Shown: piece by piece, positions 1-11,130 of the stretch
Layout: each line of letters starts with the position of its first letter
Position numbering within the stretch: position 1 is the stretch's first letter
Assembly: GCA_013350335.1 (NCBI GenBank)
Contig: CM023540.1
Span: 27,507,175-27,571,174, forward strand
Origin: Chimonanthus salicifolius
Lineage: Eukaryota > Streptophyta > Magnoliopsida > Laurales > Calycanthaceae
Length of the DNA: 64,000 nt
Direction of reading: 5' to 3'
Notes under the pieces: generated by a model
Databases searched by the model: none
Seen by the model: the letters and a program-made list of their open reading frames with translations, nothing else
What the model was told of the DNA's origin: nothing
Program-made: the position numbers and the translations under genes

Positions 1-480
1 GACTTTTCATGCGAGAATATTTCACTTTTCATACGAGAATATTTGTACGGAAAGTTAAAACAAAGCGAATGTAAACCTAAAAAAAAAAAACTGATTGTAA
101 ATAGAGAAAATAAAATAGTGAGACTAATAGATCTTAAGTTTAGGTCTGAGTAATTCAATGCATACGACTTGTGGAGGTCCTCGTGCATTTGGAGCTTTAC
201 CCAACACTTTCATAGATAGAGAGAGCAGGGGTCTTGAAATTCTCTATCATCAAAAGAAAAATAAAATAGTGTGTGTGAAGTGTTCACTGAAGCACTGGTC
301 ATATGGTATTATGTTGTGCATCTAAGCATAAAATCTACCAAATGAGATGACGATGGCAGCGCTGGGATAGTTTTTTTTTCTAATATGTTATTCATAAAAA
401 ATCACCATAATCTGATTGATCAAACCATATTTTTAAAGGCCATAAAATTTAAATCAATTCACCAAAAGCAAATTTTTTCT
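1..480. other. AT-rich intergenic DNA
   Basis: No gene or clear repeat is visible. The only structure is a short imperfect duplication at the very start (the pattern TTTTCATRCGAGAATATTT occurs twice within 50 bases) and some poly(A)/poly(T) runs. Confidence 0.5.
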
Positions 481-496
481 AAAAGAAACAAGCACT

Positions 497-1510
497 TTTT
501 TTGGAGAGTCTAAAATTATACCATTTTCACTTAAAATTTGTCTCGGAGTCATAAAATTCAGAGTAGATGAATTTTGATATCTTGTTTATAGAAATCGGAC
601 GAGAAATGACTTCGTTTGAAATACCACCTCACAGCCCACTTCGTTCTGACGAATTTTTGAATTCCTTCGAACGATGTGATCCACATGACGAAAAATCGTT
701 TGAAGCAATTCAAAAATTCATTTGAATGAAGTGGGTTGTGGAGTGGGATTTTCAAACGAGACCCTTTCTCGACCGATTTCTACAAAGAAGGTATCAAAAT
801 TCATTTACTCTGAATTTTATGAACTCCGAAATTGATTTTAAGTGAAAATTGTATAGTTTTGAACTTCAAAAATCATACGCAAAGAATTAAGAAGGAAGTC
901 CAAAACTATACCCTTTTCACTTAAAATCAGTCTCGGAGTTCATCAAATCCAGAGTAGATGAATTTTGATAACTTGTTTGTACAAATCAGACGAGAAACGA
1001 CTTCGTTTGAAAATCTTACCTCACAGCCCACTTCGTTCTGACGAATTTTTGAATTCCTTCGAACAATGTGATCCACCGAACGAAAAATCGTTTGAAGCAA
1101 TTCAAAAATTCGTTTGAATGAAGTGGGTTGTGGTGTGGGATTTTCAAATAAGACCATTTCTCGACCGATTTCTACAAACAAATTATCAAAATTCATCTAC
1201 TCTGAATTTTATAAACTCCGTGACTGATTTTAAGTGAAAAGTGTATAGTTTTGGATTTCAAAAATCATATTCAAATAATTAAGAGGGAAGTCTAAAACTA
1301 TACATTTTTCACTTAAAATCAGTCACAGAGTTCATAAAATTAAGAGTAGATGAATTTTGATATCTTATTTGTAGAAATCGAACGAGAAACGATTTCGTTT
1401 GAAAATCCCACCTTACAACCCACTTCATTCCGACGATTTTTTGAATTCTTTTGAACGATATGATCCACCTACCGAAAGATCGTTTGAAGCAATTCAAAAA
1501 TTCGTTTAAA
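497..1510. repeat. Tandem array of three hairpin (self-inverted) units, period about 390 bp
   Basis: Three direct units begin near 509, 897 and 1289. Each unit is itself an inverted repeat: it opens with a TATACC..TTTTCACTTAAAAT-type sequence and closes with its complement ATTTTAAGTGAAAA..GTATAGTTTT. Inside each half are matching arms (TAGATGAATTTTGATA and TATCAAAATTCATCTA), and the centre carries GAACGAT..ATCGTTTGAA. The third unit is cut off near 1508. The short ORFs across this stretch on the minus strand are by-products of the repeat. It looks like a tandemly amplified foldback MITE; the superfamily is unknown because no target duplication is visible. Confidence 0.8.
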
Positions 1511-1816
1511 ATTGGAAATTGTGTCATCTCAAAATAATATGTTAAAAATTATAAATGAGAAAATTGATATGAAAATGAGGATGCGAATGTGAAAAATGAG
1601 ACAACATAAACGGTTAATTAAAAAAATTGAAATTGGAAATATAGCTTTTCTTATTACATGCACAGATTATACAAATTATATGTACAAAATATAACTCATA
1701 TAAGTCCAGGTCAACTGATTGTCTTTTTAAAAATGAGAAGGTTGAAGATTCGAACTCTCGTGCCCGGCAGGAGTACCGCAGGACTCACCCGTCAGAGTTT
1801 TTTTATATTGGGTATT
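1511..1816. other. Intergenic DNA with a possible SINE remnant
   Basis: AT-rich. Around 1700-1800 an A-box-like TCCAGGTCAACTGATTG is followed by a B-box-like GAAGATTCGAACTCTC, as in tRNA-derived SINEs, but no poly(A) tail or target duplication was found. No gene is seen. Confidence 0.3.
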
Positions 1817-3583
1817 CCTAAATTCTGGGTGCCAATATAGACACCGACTTTTTCTGCCAGCAGACACCGAATTTCAGATTTTAAGTGAAAATTACCATTC
1901 TGCCCTTACACGCATGAAGGAATTGATCGATTGAAGCACAAGCTGATTCCCGAGCGGAAGAAATGGAGCATTACAGATCGATCGCACGATCGTACGATCG
2001 ATCTGTTTATGAATAGCAGCGGGATCGTGCGATCGATCTGTTTATGAATGATAAAATAATTATATTATTTAAATAATAAAATTTCCTTTAAAACTTTAAA
2101 GTTATTTTTTAAGTATTGTGTGTTTTCAAAATTTCTCAAATTTAATATCTTGACTAATTACGATAACCTGATAAAAATACTTTAAGACTTCAAGGTCTTT
2201 TGACACTCCTAAATATTTAAAACACAGTATTTTACAAATAAGGGTATCCCTAGGGTATGTCAAAAACACATTTAAGAGTGTTAAAAGACCTTGAAGTCTT
2301 AAAGTATTTTTATCAGGTTATCGTAATTAGTCCGGATATTTAATTTGAGAAATTTTGAAAATACACAGTGCTTAAAAAATAACGTTAAAGTTTTATCTTT
2401 CCTTTAAAACTTTAAAGTTATTTTTTAGGCACTGTGTATTTTCAAAATTTCTCAAATTGAATATTCAGACTAATTACGATAACCTGATAAAAATACTTTA
2501 AAACTTCAAGTCTTTTGACACACCTAAATATTTAAAAAACAGTATTTTAAATATAAGGGTATCCCTAGGGTGTGCTGAAAACACATTTAGGAGTGTCAAA
2601 AGACCTTAAAGTTTTAAAGTATTTTATTAGGTTATCGTAATTAGTCCGGATATTTAATTTGAGAAATTTTAAAAATACACAGTGCCTAAAAAATAACTTT
2701 AAAGTTTTAAAGACTTTAACGTTATTTTTTTAAGCACTGTGTATTTTTAAAATTTCTCAAATTAAATATCCGGACTAATTACGATAACCTGATAAAAATA
2801 CTTTAAGACTTCAAGGTCTTTTGACACTCCTAAATGTGTTTTTGACATACCCTAGGGATACCCTTATTTGTAAAATACTGTGTTTTAAATATTTAGGAGT
2901 ATCAAAAGACCTTAAAGTCTTAAAGTATTTTTATCGGGTTATCGTAATTAGTCCAGATATTAAATTTGAGAAATTTTGAAAACACACAATGCTTAAAAAA
3001 TAACTTTAAAATTTTAAAGGAAAGATAAAACTTTAACGTTATTTTTTAAGCACTGTGTATTTTTAAAATTTCTCAAATTAAATATCCGGACTAATTACGA
3101 TAACCTGATAAAAATACTTTAAGACTTCAAGGTCTTTTAACACTCCTAAATGTGTTTTTGACATGCCCTAGGGATACCCTTATTTGTAAAATACTATGTT
3201 TTAAATATAAAGGAGTGTCAAAAGGCCTTGAAGTCTTAAAGTATTTTTATCATGTTATCGTAATTAGTTAAGATATTAAATTTGAGAAATTTTGAAAATA
3301 CACAATGCTTAAAAAATAACTTTAAAGTTTTAAAGGAAATTTTATTATTTAAATAATATAATTATTTTTAAACAGATCGATCGATCTCTTACGCTGCTAA
3401 TATATTTTTTCGCTGATTTTTTCATTCGAAAACAGATCGATCACTTCATCGTGCGATCGATCTGTTTCGGGAATCAATCGATCGATTCCTTCATGCATGA
3501 AGGGTAGAATGATAATTTTCATTTAAAATCTAAAATTCGATGTCGGCCGGCAGAAAACTGCGGTGTTTGAAACCCCTAAATTC
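1817..3583. mobile_element. Mutator-like foldback element with perfect 9-bp target duplication
   Basis: The element (about 1826-3574) is flanked by identical 9-bp copies of CCTAAATTC at 1817-1825 and 3575-3583, the TSD length expected of Mutator-like elements. The ends are inverted repeats of about 100 bp: both contain a CACCG..TTTTCTGCC motif, then CGAATTT.AGATTTTAA, then the CATGAAGGAAT.GATCGAT block. Inside are GATCGATC-rich subterminal stretches (about 1970-2050 and 3375-3490), then four hairpin units of about 310 bp (see separate entry). No transposase ORF is present, so it is non-autonomous. The 94-bp element at 13435-13528 has related ends. Confidence 0.85.
2085..3345. repeat. Four nested hairpin units inside the Mutator-like element
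   Basis: Units start near 2090, 2399, 2707 and 3023 (period 308-316). Each runs from an ACTTTAA.GTTATTTTTTAAG motif through CTCAAATT, ATTACGATAACCTGATAAA and GACTTCAAGGTCTTTTG to a centre near GTATCCCTAGGG, then back through the complement of the same motifs. Adjacent units share the ends, so single-stranded DNA could fold in several alternative ways. Confidence 0.8.
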
Positions 3584-4500
3584 CTTCTCTGCCGTGAGAG
3601 AGATGAAAAGTGTTGTTGGTAGGGCCCACGTGCGTATTGATTATTTCTTTTAATGTTCCTTCGACTGAAAGGAACGTTGGAAGTGCTTTTGACAAAGGAA
3701 AAGTGAAAGTGGAATTGCGACAAGGAAAAGTGAAAGTGGTTTTGAGATTGGAAAAGTGGAACCGATGAGAGCCGTCCATGTACTCGAGTTGATTAATATT
3801 AATTTCAATTGATTTTTTAATTGAATCCGAATTTTCAAACTGAAAAGTAATATTTAAATTAATAAAGAACCCTAGATGTGAGAAAGAAAATCAAATATGA
3901 AAGGGTTTTCAAGAGGGAATTTGGATTTAACAGCTAAAATCAAATTTATTTAAGAAAAAAAAATTGAAAGAAGGAATGTGCGATGAAATGCGAGATAATT
4001 TAAGTAGAAGGAACACTTTTGCGGCTAAAAATAAAGTTGAAAATCAGATTGGATTGGATTGAATTTAAAAAAAATTATTTAATTCATATAAAAAATTATT
4101 GAACTCAATCATTCGTAGGTTAGTTCAGATGATTACCTCCCGTCTTAAGAAACAGGAGGTGTCATATTCAAACTCTACAGACTACTTTGGCGATGTCTTA
4201 AGAGATAGAGGTATCACCAGTTGATATTTAGTAGGACTGTATTTGAGATTTTTCACACGAAAATAAAAAAGAAAATATTGAACCAAACTCGATTTAAATT
4301 GATGACTCACGTTATTCAATCCAATCCGACTTGAATTTCAGATCCGATTTAATTCGAATGTTGTTTAATAATTTGATACACTTGAGTCAAATTACTTTAA
4401 AATTTTTCAATTCAATATAATCTAAATTTCATGTAGATTTATTTTTCAGATAAAATCATACATGACAAATTAAAACTATACCCAAATTTCACCCGTAACT
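3584..4500. other. AT-rich intergenic DNA
   Basis: No gene is seen. Overlapping minus-strand ORFs at 3523-3838 come from a short internal repeat of GGAAAAGTGAAAGTGG and have no protein-like composition. At 4115-4215 a SINE-like stretch is visible (TTAGTTCAGATGATTACCTCCC followed by a B-box-like TCATATTCAAACTC). Confidence 0.4.
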
Positions 4501-4739
4501 GAAAAGAGAGAGTTGGAGAGAGACATGGTGTCAAATTGGCTTGGAAGGATGACGGTGGGATTTGTTCGTTCGAATGATTATCTAGAATCACTCGGTCGAA
4601 TTTCCACTTTCAAATTTCAATTTTACAACTCACCTTTTTAACGCAGGTGAACTTCTAATCTCCACCGTCCATTTCCATCCGACGGCATTCGCTGATTTCC
4701 GATTCGATTTATTCCCGCGGACGCGGTAATCATCTCATT

Positions 4740-4838
4740 TCCCTGCATTTGTGTTGCAGAAAAAGTAGCTCTCCCTCCTCAGTCATTACACTCCTTGAAG
4801 CTCAAAGTTTCTACTCACAGACAAAGACGAGATCGGTA
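4740..4838 (+). promoter_or_regulatory. Candidate 5' leader exon of the HSP70 gene
   Basis: Pyrimidine-rich, GC-richer sequence that ends in GAGATCG followed by GTATGTG, a good plant splice donor. It lies 1.7 kb upstream of the HSP70 start codon, so it could be an untranslated first exon with a long leader intron. The HSP70 pseudogene has a similar leader about 0.8 kb upstream of its own ATG. This is inference only; no transcript evidence is available here. Confidence 0.3.
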
Positions 4839-5570
4839 TGTGTTATTTTTATCATCTTATGTTTTTTAAAAGGTTTCTGTTTTCATAAATTCACAACATA
4901 ACAAGGAAGATGAACTACTGATGGTGGTGTCGGTTCTTTAAGTTCTGAACTTTTGGTGGCGCCGGTCTAACACCCTAACTTAGAGAGTTCAGATTAGATG
5001 CTTACTTCTTTTTTTTTTTTTCATTCAATATCATCGTTTTGATTTGCATCTGAAAAAAACATGAAAGATGAGTGGGGATTATGGCTTCCCATTTTGACAT
5101 TTTGAAAATTACTTTTAGAAACTTTCATCAAAGAAGGGGTTACGTGATGTATTCTAGTGTACACCAGAGATATCTCTTCAATGATTGATGAAGAAAAAAG
5201 ATGAAAGTAAGGCGAAGGTAGAAGACGATGGAAGAAGGGGGAGAAAGAAGAAAGTAAGGTTTTGTCATTAGTACACTTCCCTTTTTTTACTTAGCAAGAG
5301 CAGTAAACTCTTTTTCAAGTTAATAATTTAAAAAATCATACTTTTCATTTTATCCTCACCTCTATATAAAAGGAAGAATGATGGATTCTTTTGAAACTAT
5401 TCAAAAATGAGAACAGATAAAGGTATAGGGATGTAAAGAGAGTGAGGTTTATTATTTAATTATTTATTCTGTCTAATTCTTTACAGTCACTTTATCCATT
5501 CTTATAATTTAAAATAAACTATATTGTTTTTGATAAAATAAGAACATAGTCAAGAAGTATAATTATCATC

Positions 5571-5609
<39 letters not shown>

Positions 5610-6525
5610 TTTTGACGAATTAAGTATAAATTTTTCCAACTTTTTATTTTGTACATATGGTTTTATTTTTTTACTTTTTAACTGTATATCTCTATATGTA
5701 GATATATGTATAAAAATATGAAGATGATAAGTATACTTCCTAATTATAAATTTACATTGCAATCTATGCCTAAAATTTTGCTAATCACTAAGGAATCCAT
5801 TTTAATCTCTCGCTCTCTCATGATTGCAACCTATTACAATTTATAATATTAGGAAACAATATTTAATTTGAGACTAAATTCTAATATCTAAATGAAGATC
5901 CACCATCATCTAGATGATTAGTGAAGTGAAATATTAATAAGTTAACATGATCATTTGATGATTGACTAATTGATTCATGGTCTTATGAATGATACATGTT
6001 AAGTTATGTGCAATTGTACTAAACTGTAATCACCGACAATGCTCACTGAATTAGATCACAGTAGTCAAGTTGAGCTTTTGGGTGAACCCAAGAACTCTGA
6101 GTTTACTTCAAATCTAAGCCTCACTCTCCGATGACTGTAAAATTTTCCTTTGCCTCTGCAATATGAAATTTATGGGTCTATCCCTGATTTTAGGATTTTA
6201 AGATAAGATATTTGATCTGTTCTGAGCCATATCTGAAGAGTCACCACTGACCAGAAGTGAGGATCTTTGAAGAATTGAACTATCCAATCTAATGAAATAA
6301 AGGACAATGGATAAAGAAGTTTTAATGTTGATAACTCATTTCATTACTTACATCAGATGAACATAAACATCAAATAGGTAAAATTTTAGTATGTTGTCAT
6401 TCAGTTAACTGAAAATGTTGAAATATTGCTCGAAAAGACTTTATCGTACACATAAATGTATTCTTCAAATCTAAATCTTCGTCCCTCTTATTTTCTATGC
6501 AAGTTTACAATTCATCAAGTACCAA
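4839..6525. other. Possible leader intron or promoter region of HSP70
   Basis: AT-rich with a (TA)n microsatellite at about 5574-5601 and a T run after it. From about 6316 to the ATG the sequence closely matches the region before the HSP70 pseudogene (from about 16351), so this flank was part of the duplicated unit. No other gene is seen. Confidence 0.45.
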
Positions 6526-9247
6526 ATGGAAGAAACTGGCCAAAGTTTGGCAATTGGCATCGATCTTGGTACCACATATTCATGCGTTGGTGTATGGCTT
6601 ACAAACCATGGTAGGGTTGAGATCATAACAAACGATCAAGGCAACCGTACTACACCATCATGTGTTGCATTCACAGATACTGAGCGTCTCAGAGGAGATG
6701 GTGCAAAGAATCAAGCTGCCATGAATCCCATCAACACTATCTTTGGTAAATCTCTAGTTTGGAATCTGATTATATCTTGTTCCATATGATTGCAAGCTGT
6801 TTATGCTTGTCAATATTATGTTATTTTGATTTCCATTTGATAACTATACCCCTTCTAATCTTCTATTGTTTTTAAATATTTTATAAGGCACATCCATTGA
6901 TCCTAGTTTCCAAGAAATGTTCATGATACCGAAGTAATGCTTGAAAAAATAATATGATCATTGTAGAATAGAATACTAGCTGATACTTGATATTCATTTG
7001 AAGATTCTCTATTAACCATGAAATGAACACGGTTGCTAACAGTTGTTTTTGACCAAATTCATTGGCCCAATTTTTTTTTATAAAATTGTCCATGTCATTT
7101 AAATGTATATGACTTCCGATAATTGGTCTTTCATTTTTTTAATGATGTTATTTTTATTATCCATCTGGTCTCTATGGTATCAATGCTCAAAAATGAAAAA
7201 TGGGGCCCTATTGTAGTATTACCTTTCCCTTCTACCTGTGTGATCCATCGCTCCCTGTTTGATCTATCGTGGTTGTTGAACCCTACATCCTGAGGCATGC
7301 ATGATTTGAAGACTAGTGGGGGGACTACCAAGTCTCTCTCCAATGAAACTTACTTGAGTATTGAACATCCAAAATGGCCAATCATGGGTTAGAAATATAT
7401 TATGGTAAATGCAGTAATGTAATTTGATTTTGTGATTTGATGAAATACTAAAATCACTTGTTTGTGTTTCTTGTGTCCTAGTTCTTTCAAACGTAAGCTT
7501 AAATACACAATCTCTTTTAATTTCATTACGTTTTGTTTGCATTGCGATTAAAAAACTTATGTCATTAATTTTGTTTCAGATGTGAAGCGATTAATAGGGA
7601 GGAGATACAGTGATGCCTCAGTTCAAAGTGATATTAAGCTTTGGCCTTTCAAGGTCATAGAAGGCTCAGGCAACAAACCTATGATTGCCATTGAATGCAA
7701 AGGTGAGGAAAAGCAATTTGCTGCAGAGGAGATCTCCTCGATGATCCTCACAAAGATGCGGGAGATTTCTGAGGACTATCTTGGCACCAAGGTTAAAAAT
7801 GCAGTGGTCACTGTCCCTGCTTATTTCAATGATTCACAGCGCCAGTCAACCAAAGATGCGGGCATGATTGCTGGGCTCAATGTCATGCGGATCATCACTG
7901 AGCCAACTGCTGCGGCCATTGCTTATAATCTTGAAACAAATGCTTGCAATGAAGTTGAAAAGAATGTTCTCATCTTTGATCTTGGAGGTGGAACCTTTGA
8001 CATTTCCATTCTCATTGCCAAAGAGGGTAGATTGGAGGTGAAGGCTACGACAGGAGATACCCACCTCGGTGGAGAGGACTTCGACAGTCGCATGGTGAAT
8101 CATCTCATCAGGGAATTCAACAAAAGGCACAAAAAAGACATCAGTGGAAATCCAAGGGCAATAAGAAGGTTGAGGACAATTTGTGAAAGGGCAAAGAGGG
8201 TACTCTCAACCATGGTTCAGACCAGTATCGATGTTGATTGCTTGCATGAGGGAATAGACTTCCATTGTATTTTCACCCGTGCAAAGTTTGATGAGTTGAA
8301 CATGGATCTTTTTAGGAAATGTTTGGAGCTTGTTGCGAATTGTTTGAATGATGCGAAGATGGACAAGGAATCCATCCATGATATTGTGCTTGTCGGTGGT
8401 TCCACTAGGATCCCAAGGGTTCATAGCCTGCTGCAGGACTTCTTCAACGGCAAGGAGCTCTGCAAGAGTATCAACCCTGATGAGGCTGTTGCCTTTGGTG
8501 CTGCCATTCAGGCTGCCAAGATGATTGGTTTGGGAAATAAGAGGGTGAAGGATTTGGTACTATTGGATGTTACACCTCTATCACTTGGAATCCAAGTTGA
8601 AGGAGAACTAATGAGCGTTGTGATTCCAAGGAACACAACCATTCCCATAAGAAAGAAGGGGATTTATGATACTTGTAAAGACTATCAAACCAGCATTTTA
8701 TTTCAAGTCTACCAAGGTGAAAGATCTCGATCCACAGATAACAACTTATTGGGCAAATTCAATCTTAATGATATCCCTTCTGCCCCAAAAGGTGATATTC
8801 CAGTCACGGTGTGCTTCCAATTAGACTGTTAATGGTATCTTGACGGTTTCTGCAAAAGTGAAAAAGACCGGGCAAAAGAGTGAGATAACTATCAACAATA
8901 ACGAACATATTTTAAGTAAGGAGCAAATACAGAAGATGTTGGATGATGCAGAGAAGTATAGGTTTGAAGATGAACAATTCAAGAAGGCAGCACAAGCTAG
9001 GAATGCTCTGGAGGTCTGTGCGTATGACATTAAGAAGATTATCACCAATCACGATATTGGTCCAAACCTTCCTGCCATGGGCAAGAAGAAGATCGAGGAA
9101 GCCCTTGAAGAGGTGGAAGAATGGCTTGATAACAACTCGGTTAGAGAGGCTGATAAATTTCGTCGCAAAATGGAAGAACTAAAGTCTATCTGTGATCAAT
9201 TTTCGATATTCACAATGAATGAAGGTGGTTCCAAATTTACAGTATAA
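6526..9247 (+). CDS. Cytosolic-type HSP70 chaperone, two exons, one frameshift
   Basis: HSP70 is an ATP-driven chaperone that binds unfolded proteins. Exon 1 is 6526-6745 and exon 2 starts at 7580, splitting the Asp codon 74, the intron position conserved in plant cytosolic HSP70 genes. All three family signatures are present: IDLGTTYS at residues 12-19, [14 protein letters not shown] at 205-218, [10 protein letters not shown] at 343-352. The interdomain linker [12 protein letters not shown] is at about 399-410. The substrate-binding part is interrupted: after ..VCFQLDC an extra base near 8826-8831 gives a stop at 8830-8832, and the remaining 135 codons continue one frame over to 9247. Corrected length would be about 628 residues, close to the usual 640-655. 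The C terminus ends ..GGSKFTV and lacks the EEVD tail that cytosolic HSP70s use to bind Hop and CHIP. Uncommon residues replace the usual QHD after the first strand. It is either a recently broken gene, a truncated ATPase-only product, or a consensus error. Confidence 0.85.
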
Positions 9248-9883
9248 ATCCTTTGTTGTTCACTGCATTTTCTTTTCAGATTAGCCTTTTTACTGGCATG
9301 ATTTTGTTCTTGCTTGGTTTGTAATTTGAATTTTCATTTCTCTCTTGGACAATCTTAAATCCAGAAAATTTGTGATATTCCTGCTCATCTCTGCTTTTGA
9401 TGTTTTACTTGTGTCGAATTTCATAATCTAGAGGAAAACTTGGAATAACCATTTATATTTGAGCTTATCATGACAAAATAGGTATCTCAAGAAATGATAC
9501 ATTTTACTTCTCATATCTGTCCTGTAAAATACAATGATTAACTGTGCTACTATCTTGTACCATCTAGTAAAACAATTAAAAGCATATAAATTTAAATTAC
9601 ATTCTTATTTTCATGAATGCAAAAGTGATATTTTTTTTTTTATAAAAAAATCCCACCGTTACTAATCAAGTTCGAGCTTAAATTTATCATATTTTGCATA
9701 TGGATGAATGAATGCTATAGATGATTGGAGTGTTTGCTCTCCTACTTCCTCTACAAATGGTAGAATCACGTGGCTTAGTTTTAGTGTTAGGATTAGTCTT
9801 TTTTAGTTAGTAGTTGCTTTGTTCAATTTCCAAAGTTGCTAATTATCAAATTAGTAAGGAGGGTCGACTCCTATGTTTAGAAT
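9248..9883. other. 3' flank of HSP70
   Basis: Downstream sequence of the HSP70 gene. The part 9248-9640 is repeated after the HSP70 remnant (10434-10639 and 10981-11130), so the flank was duplicated together with the gene end. A CACGTG G-box core occurs near 9769. No gene is seen. Confidence 0.6.
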
Positions 9884-10053
9884 TAGGGGAGTAAACGGAC
9901 CCAGGTCCGATCCGGCTTGGACTGATAAGATAATCGGACAATCCGTGGCCTGGCCCGGTAATATAGGGTCCGATTAGCCTTGGATCTGGCCCATCCGTTT
10001 GGACTGTCAGACTGTCCTTGGCCCGATAAGGGCCTGTTAGTCCGTTTACATGC
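9884..10053. mobile_element. hAT-like MITE with GTAAACGGAC ends
   Basis: The left end TAGGGGAGTAAACGGACC and right end GTCCGTTTACA are inverted repeats; the interior is rich in GGTCCG/CGGACC motifs. The TAGGGG terminus resembles hAT elements, but no matching target duplication is visible and the right tip has decayed. A related copy begins at 56093. It sits at the left edge of the HSP70 remnant. Confidence 0.55.
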
Positions 10054-10071
10054 CATCGTACTTCAAGGCCA

Positions 10072-10434
10072 TTTTTAATACTCGTGAAGACTACCAAATC
10101 AGCATTTTATTCTTGAAGATGGTTGAAGATGCAAAGAAGTACAGGTTCGAAGATGAACAATACAAAGAGGCAACACAGTCTAAGAATGCTCTAGAGGACT
10201 ATGCCTACACATTAAGATCATCTACAATGACAAGATTGATTCAAAGCTTCCTTCCATGGGCAAGAAGAAGATCAAGGAAGCCCTTGAAGAGATGATAAAA
10301 TGGCTTGAGGATGTCGACTCGGATGAAAAAGCTGATGAATTTCGTCGCAAGACGAAAAAGTTAAAGAGCATTTGTGATCTTATAATTTCAATAATTCACA
10401 ATAAATGAAGATGCTTCCAAATTTACATGATAAA
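10072..10434 (+). pseudogene. HSP70 C-terminal remnant
   Basis: Matches the end of the HSP70 gene at 6526-9247: a piece around residues 440-455 (..DYQISILF) joins directly to the lid region (..[19 protein letters not shown]..), which implies an internal deletion of about 225 bp. Later parts align in shifting frames up to a C terminus resembling ..ASKFT. It has no ATPase domain and cannot be functional. It was produced by duplication of the gene end plus 3' flank. Confidence 0.85.
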
Positions 10435-11130
10435 TCCTTTTTGTAAACAGAATTTTGTTCTTGTTGATAATTTCAATTTTCATTTCTCACTTGGACATTT
10501 CTTAAATCCAGAAAGCTAGTTGTTCCTACTTATCTCTGTTTTTGATGTTTTGTATACAACCCATTTCAAATTCTAGGGGCAACGTGGAATTACCATTTAT
10601 GGTTTAGCTTTCCATGACTGTGAGAAGTATCCCAAGTGGTAGGGGTGCCCCGACTCAAGAAATAATGCAGGTCGGTTCAGCAGGTCAGGTTGGGTTGAGA
10701 AGACAAAAATTCCGCATGAAATTCGGGTCAGTTTGGGTTGGGTTGAGGAATTTTTTAGTTAACCCGACTCGACTTTGTCCCAACCGACTAAAATTAGGCT
10801 AAAATGGGTTCAAGATGCTGTGTGGTCAGAATTCGGGTTGAATCGGGTTAGAATTCGAGTCGGGTTGGGTCGAAGATTTTGGGTCAATAGCTCAGGTTGG
10901 GTCTGGTTCCATAAATATTGACTCGGGTCGAGTTGGATTTTAAGAAACTTGATCCGATCCGATTTCAGTCTGCCAAGTAGTGATTGATTTTACTTTTTAA
11001 ATGTGTCATGTAAAATACAAAGATTATTTATGCTACCATCTTATATCAACTAGTAAAGTAAAGCTTATGCTTGAGGTAGAAGAAATTATTTAAATTTAAA
11101 TTACAATCTTGTTATCATGAGTGCAGATGT
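10434..11130. repeat. Duplicated HSP70 3' flank, interrupted by a hAT-type insertion
   Basis: Matches 9248-9640 in order (the ATTTTGTTCTTG, CTTAAATCCAGAAA, TTTGATGTTTT, TGTAAAATACAA blocks), with the element at 10640-10972 inserted where the other copy has an uninterrupted sequence (GGTATCTCAAG). The original copy is therefore a paralogous empty site. Confidence 0.75.
10640..10972. mobile_element. hAT-type MITE, GGGTCGGGTT-rich family, copy 1
   Basis: Flanked by 8-bp duplications CCAAGTGG (10632-10639) and CCAAGTAG (10973-10980), 7 of 8 matching. The left end is TAGGGGTGCCCCGACTC; the interior has many GGGTTGGGT/CGGGTT motifs and the family-specific AAAATTAGGCTAAAATGGGTTC. No ORF of note. 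Confidence 0.8.

Noticed and set aside
497..1527. Minus-strand ORFs of 65-89 codons starting with similar peptides (..NEFLNCFKR..)
   Set aside because: They repeat because the DNA is a tandem hairpin array; they are not a gene family.
1970..2060. GATCGATC clusters resembling operators or a CRISPR-like palindrome array
   Set aside because: They are the subterminal part of the Mutator-like element, repeated at its other end; no spacers of constant length.
3523..3838. Three overlapping minus-strand ORFs of 62-67 codons
   Set aside because: They arise from short GGAAAAGTGAAAGTGG repeats; no start context or protein-like pattern.
4560..4620. Heat-shock elements upstream of HSP70
   Set aside because: TTC/GAA pieces are present but not in the required alternating 5-bp spacing of three or more units.
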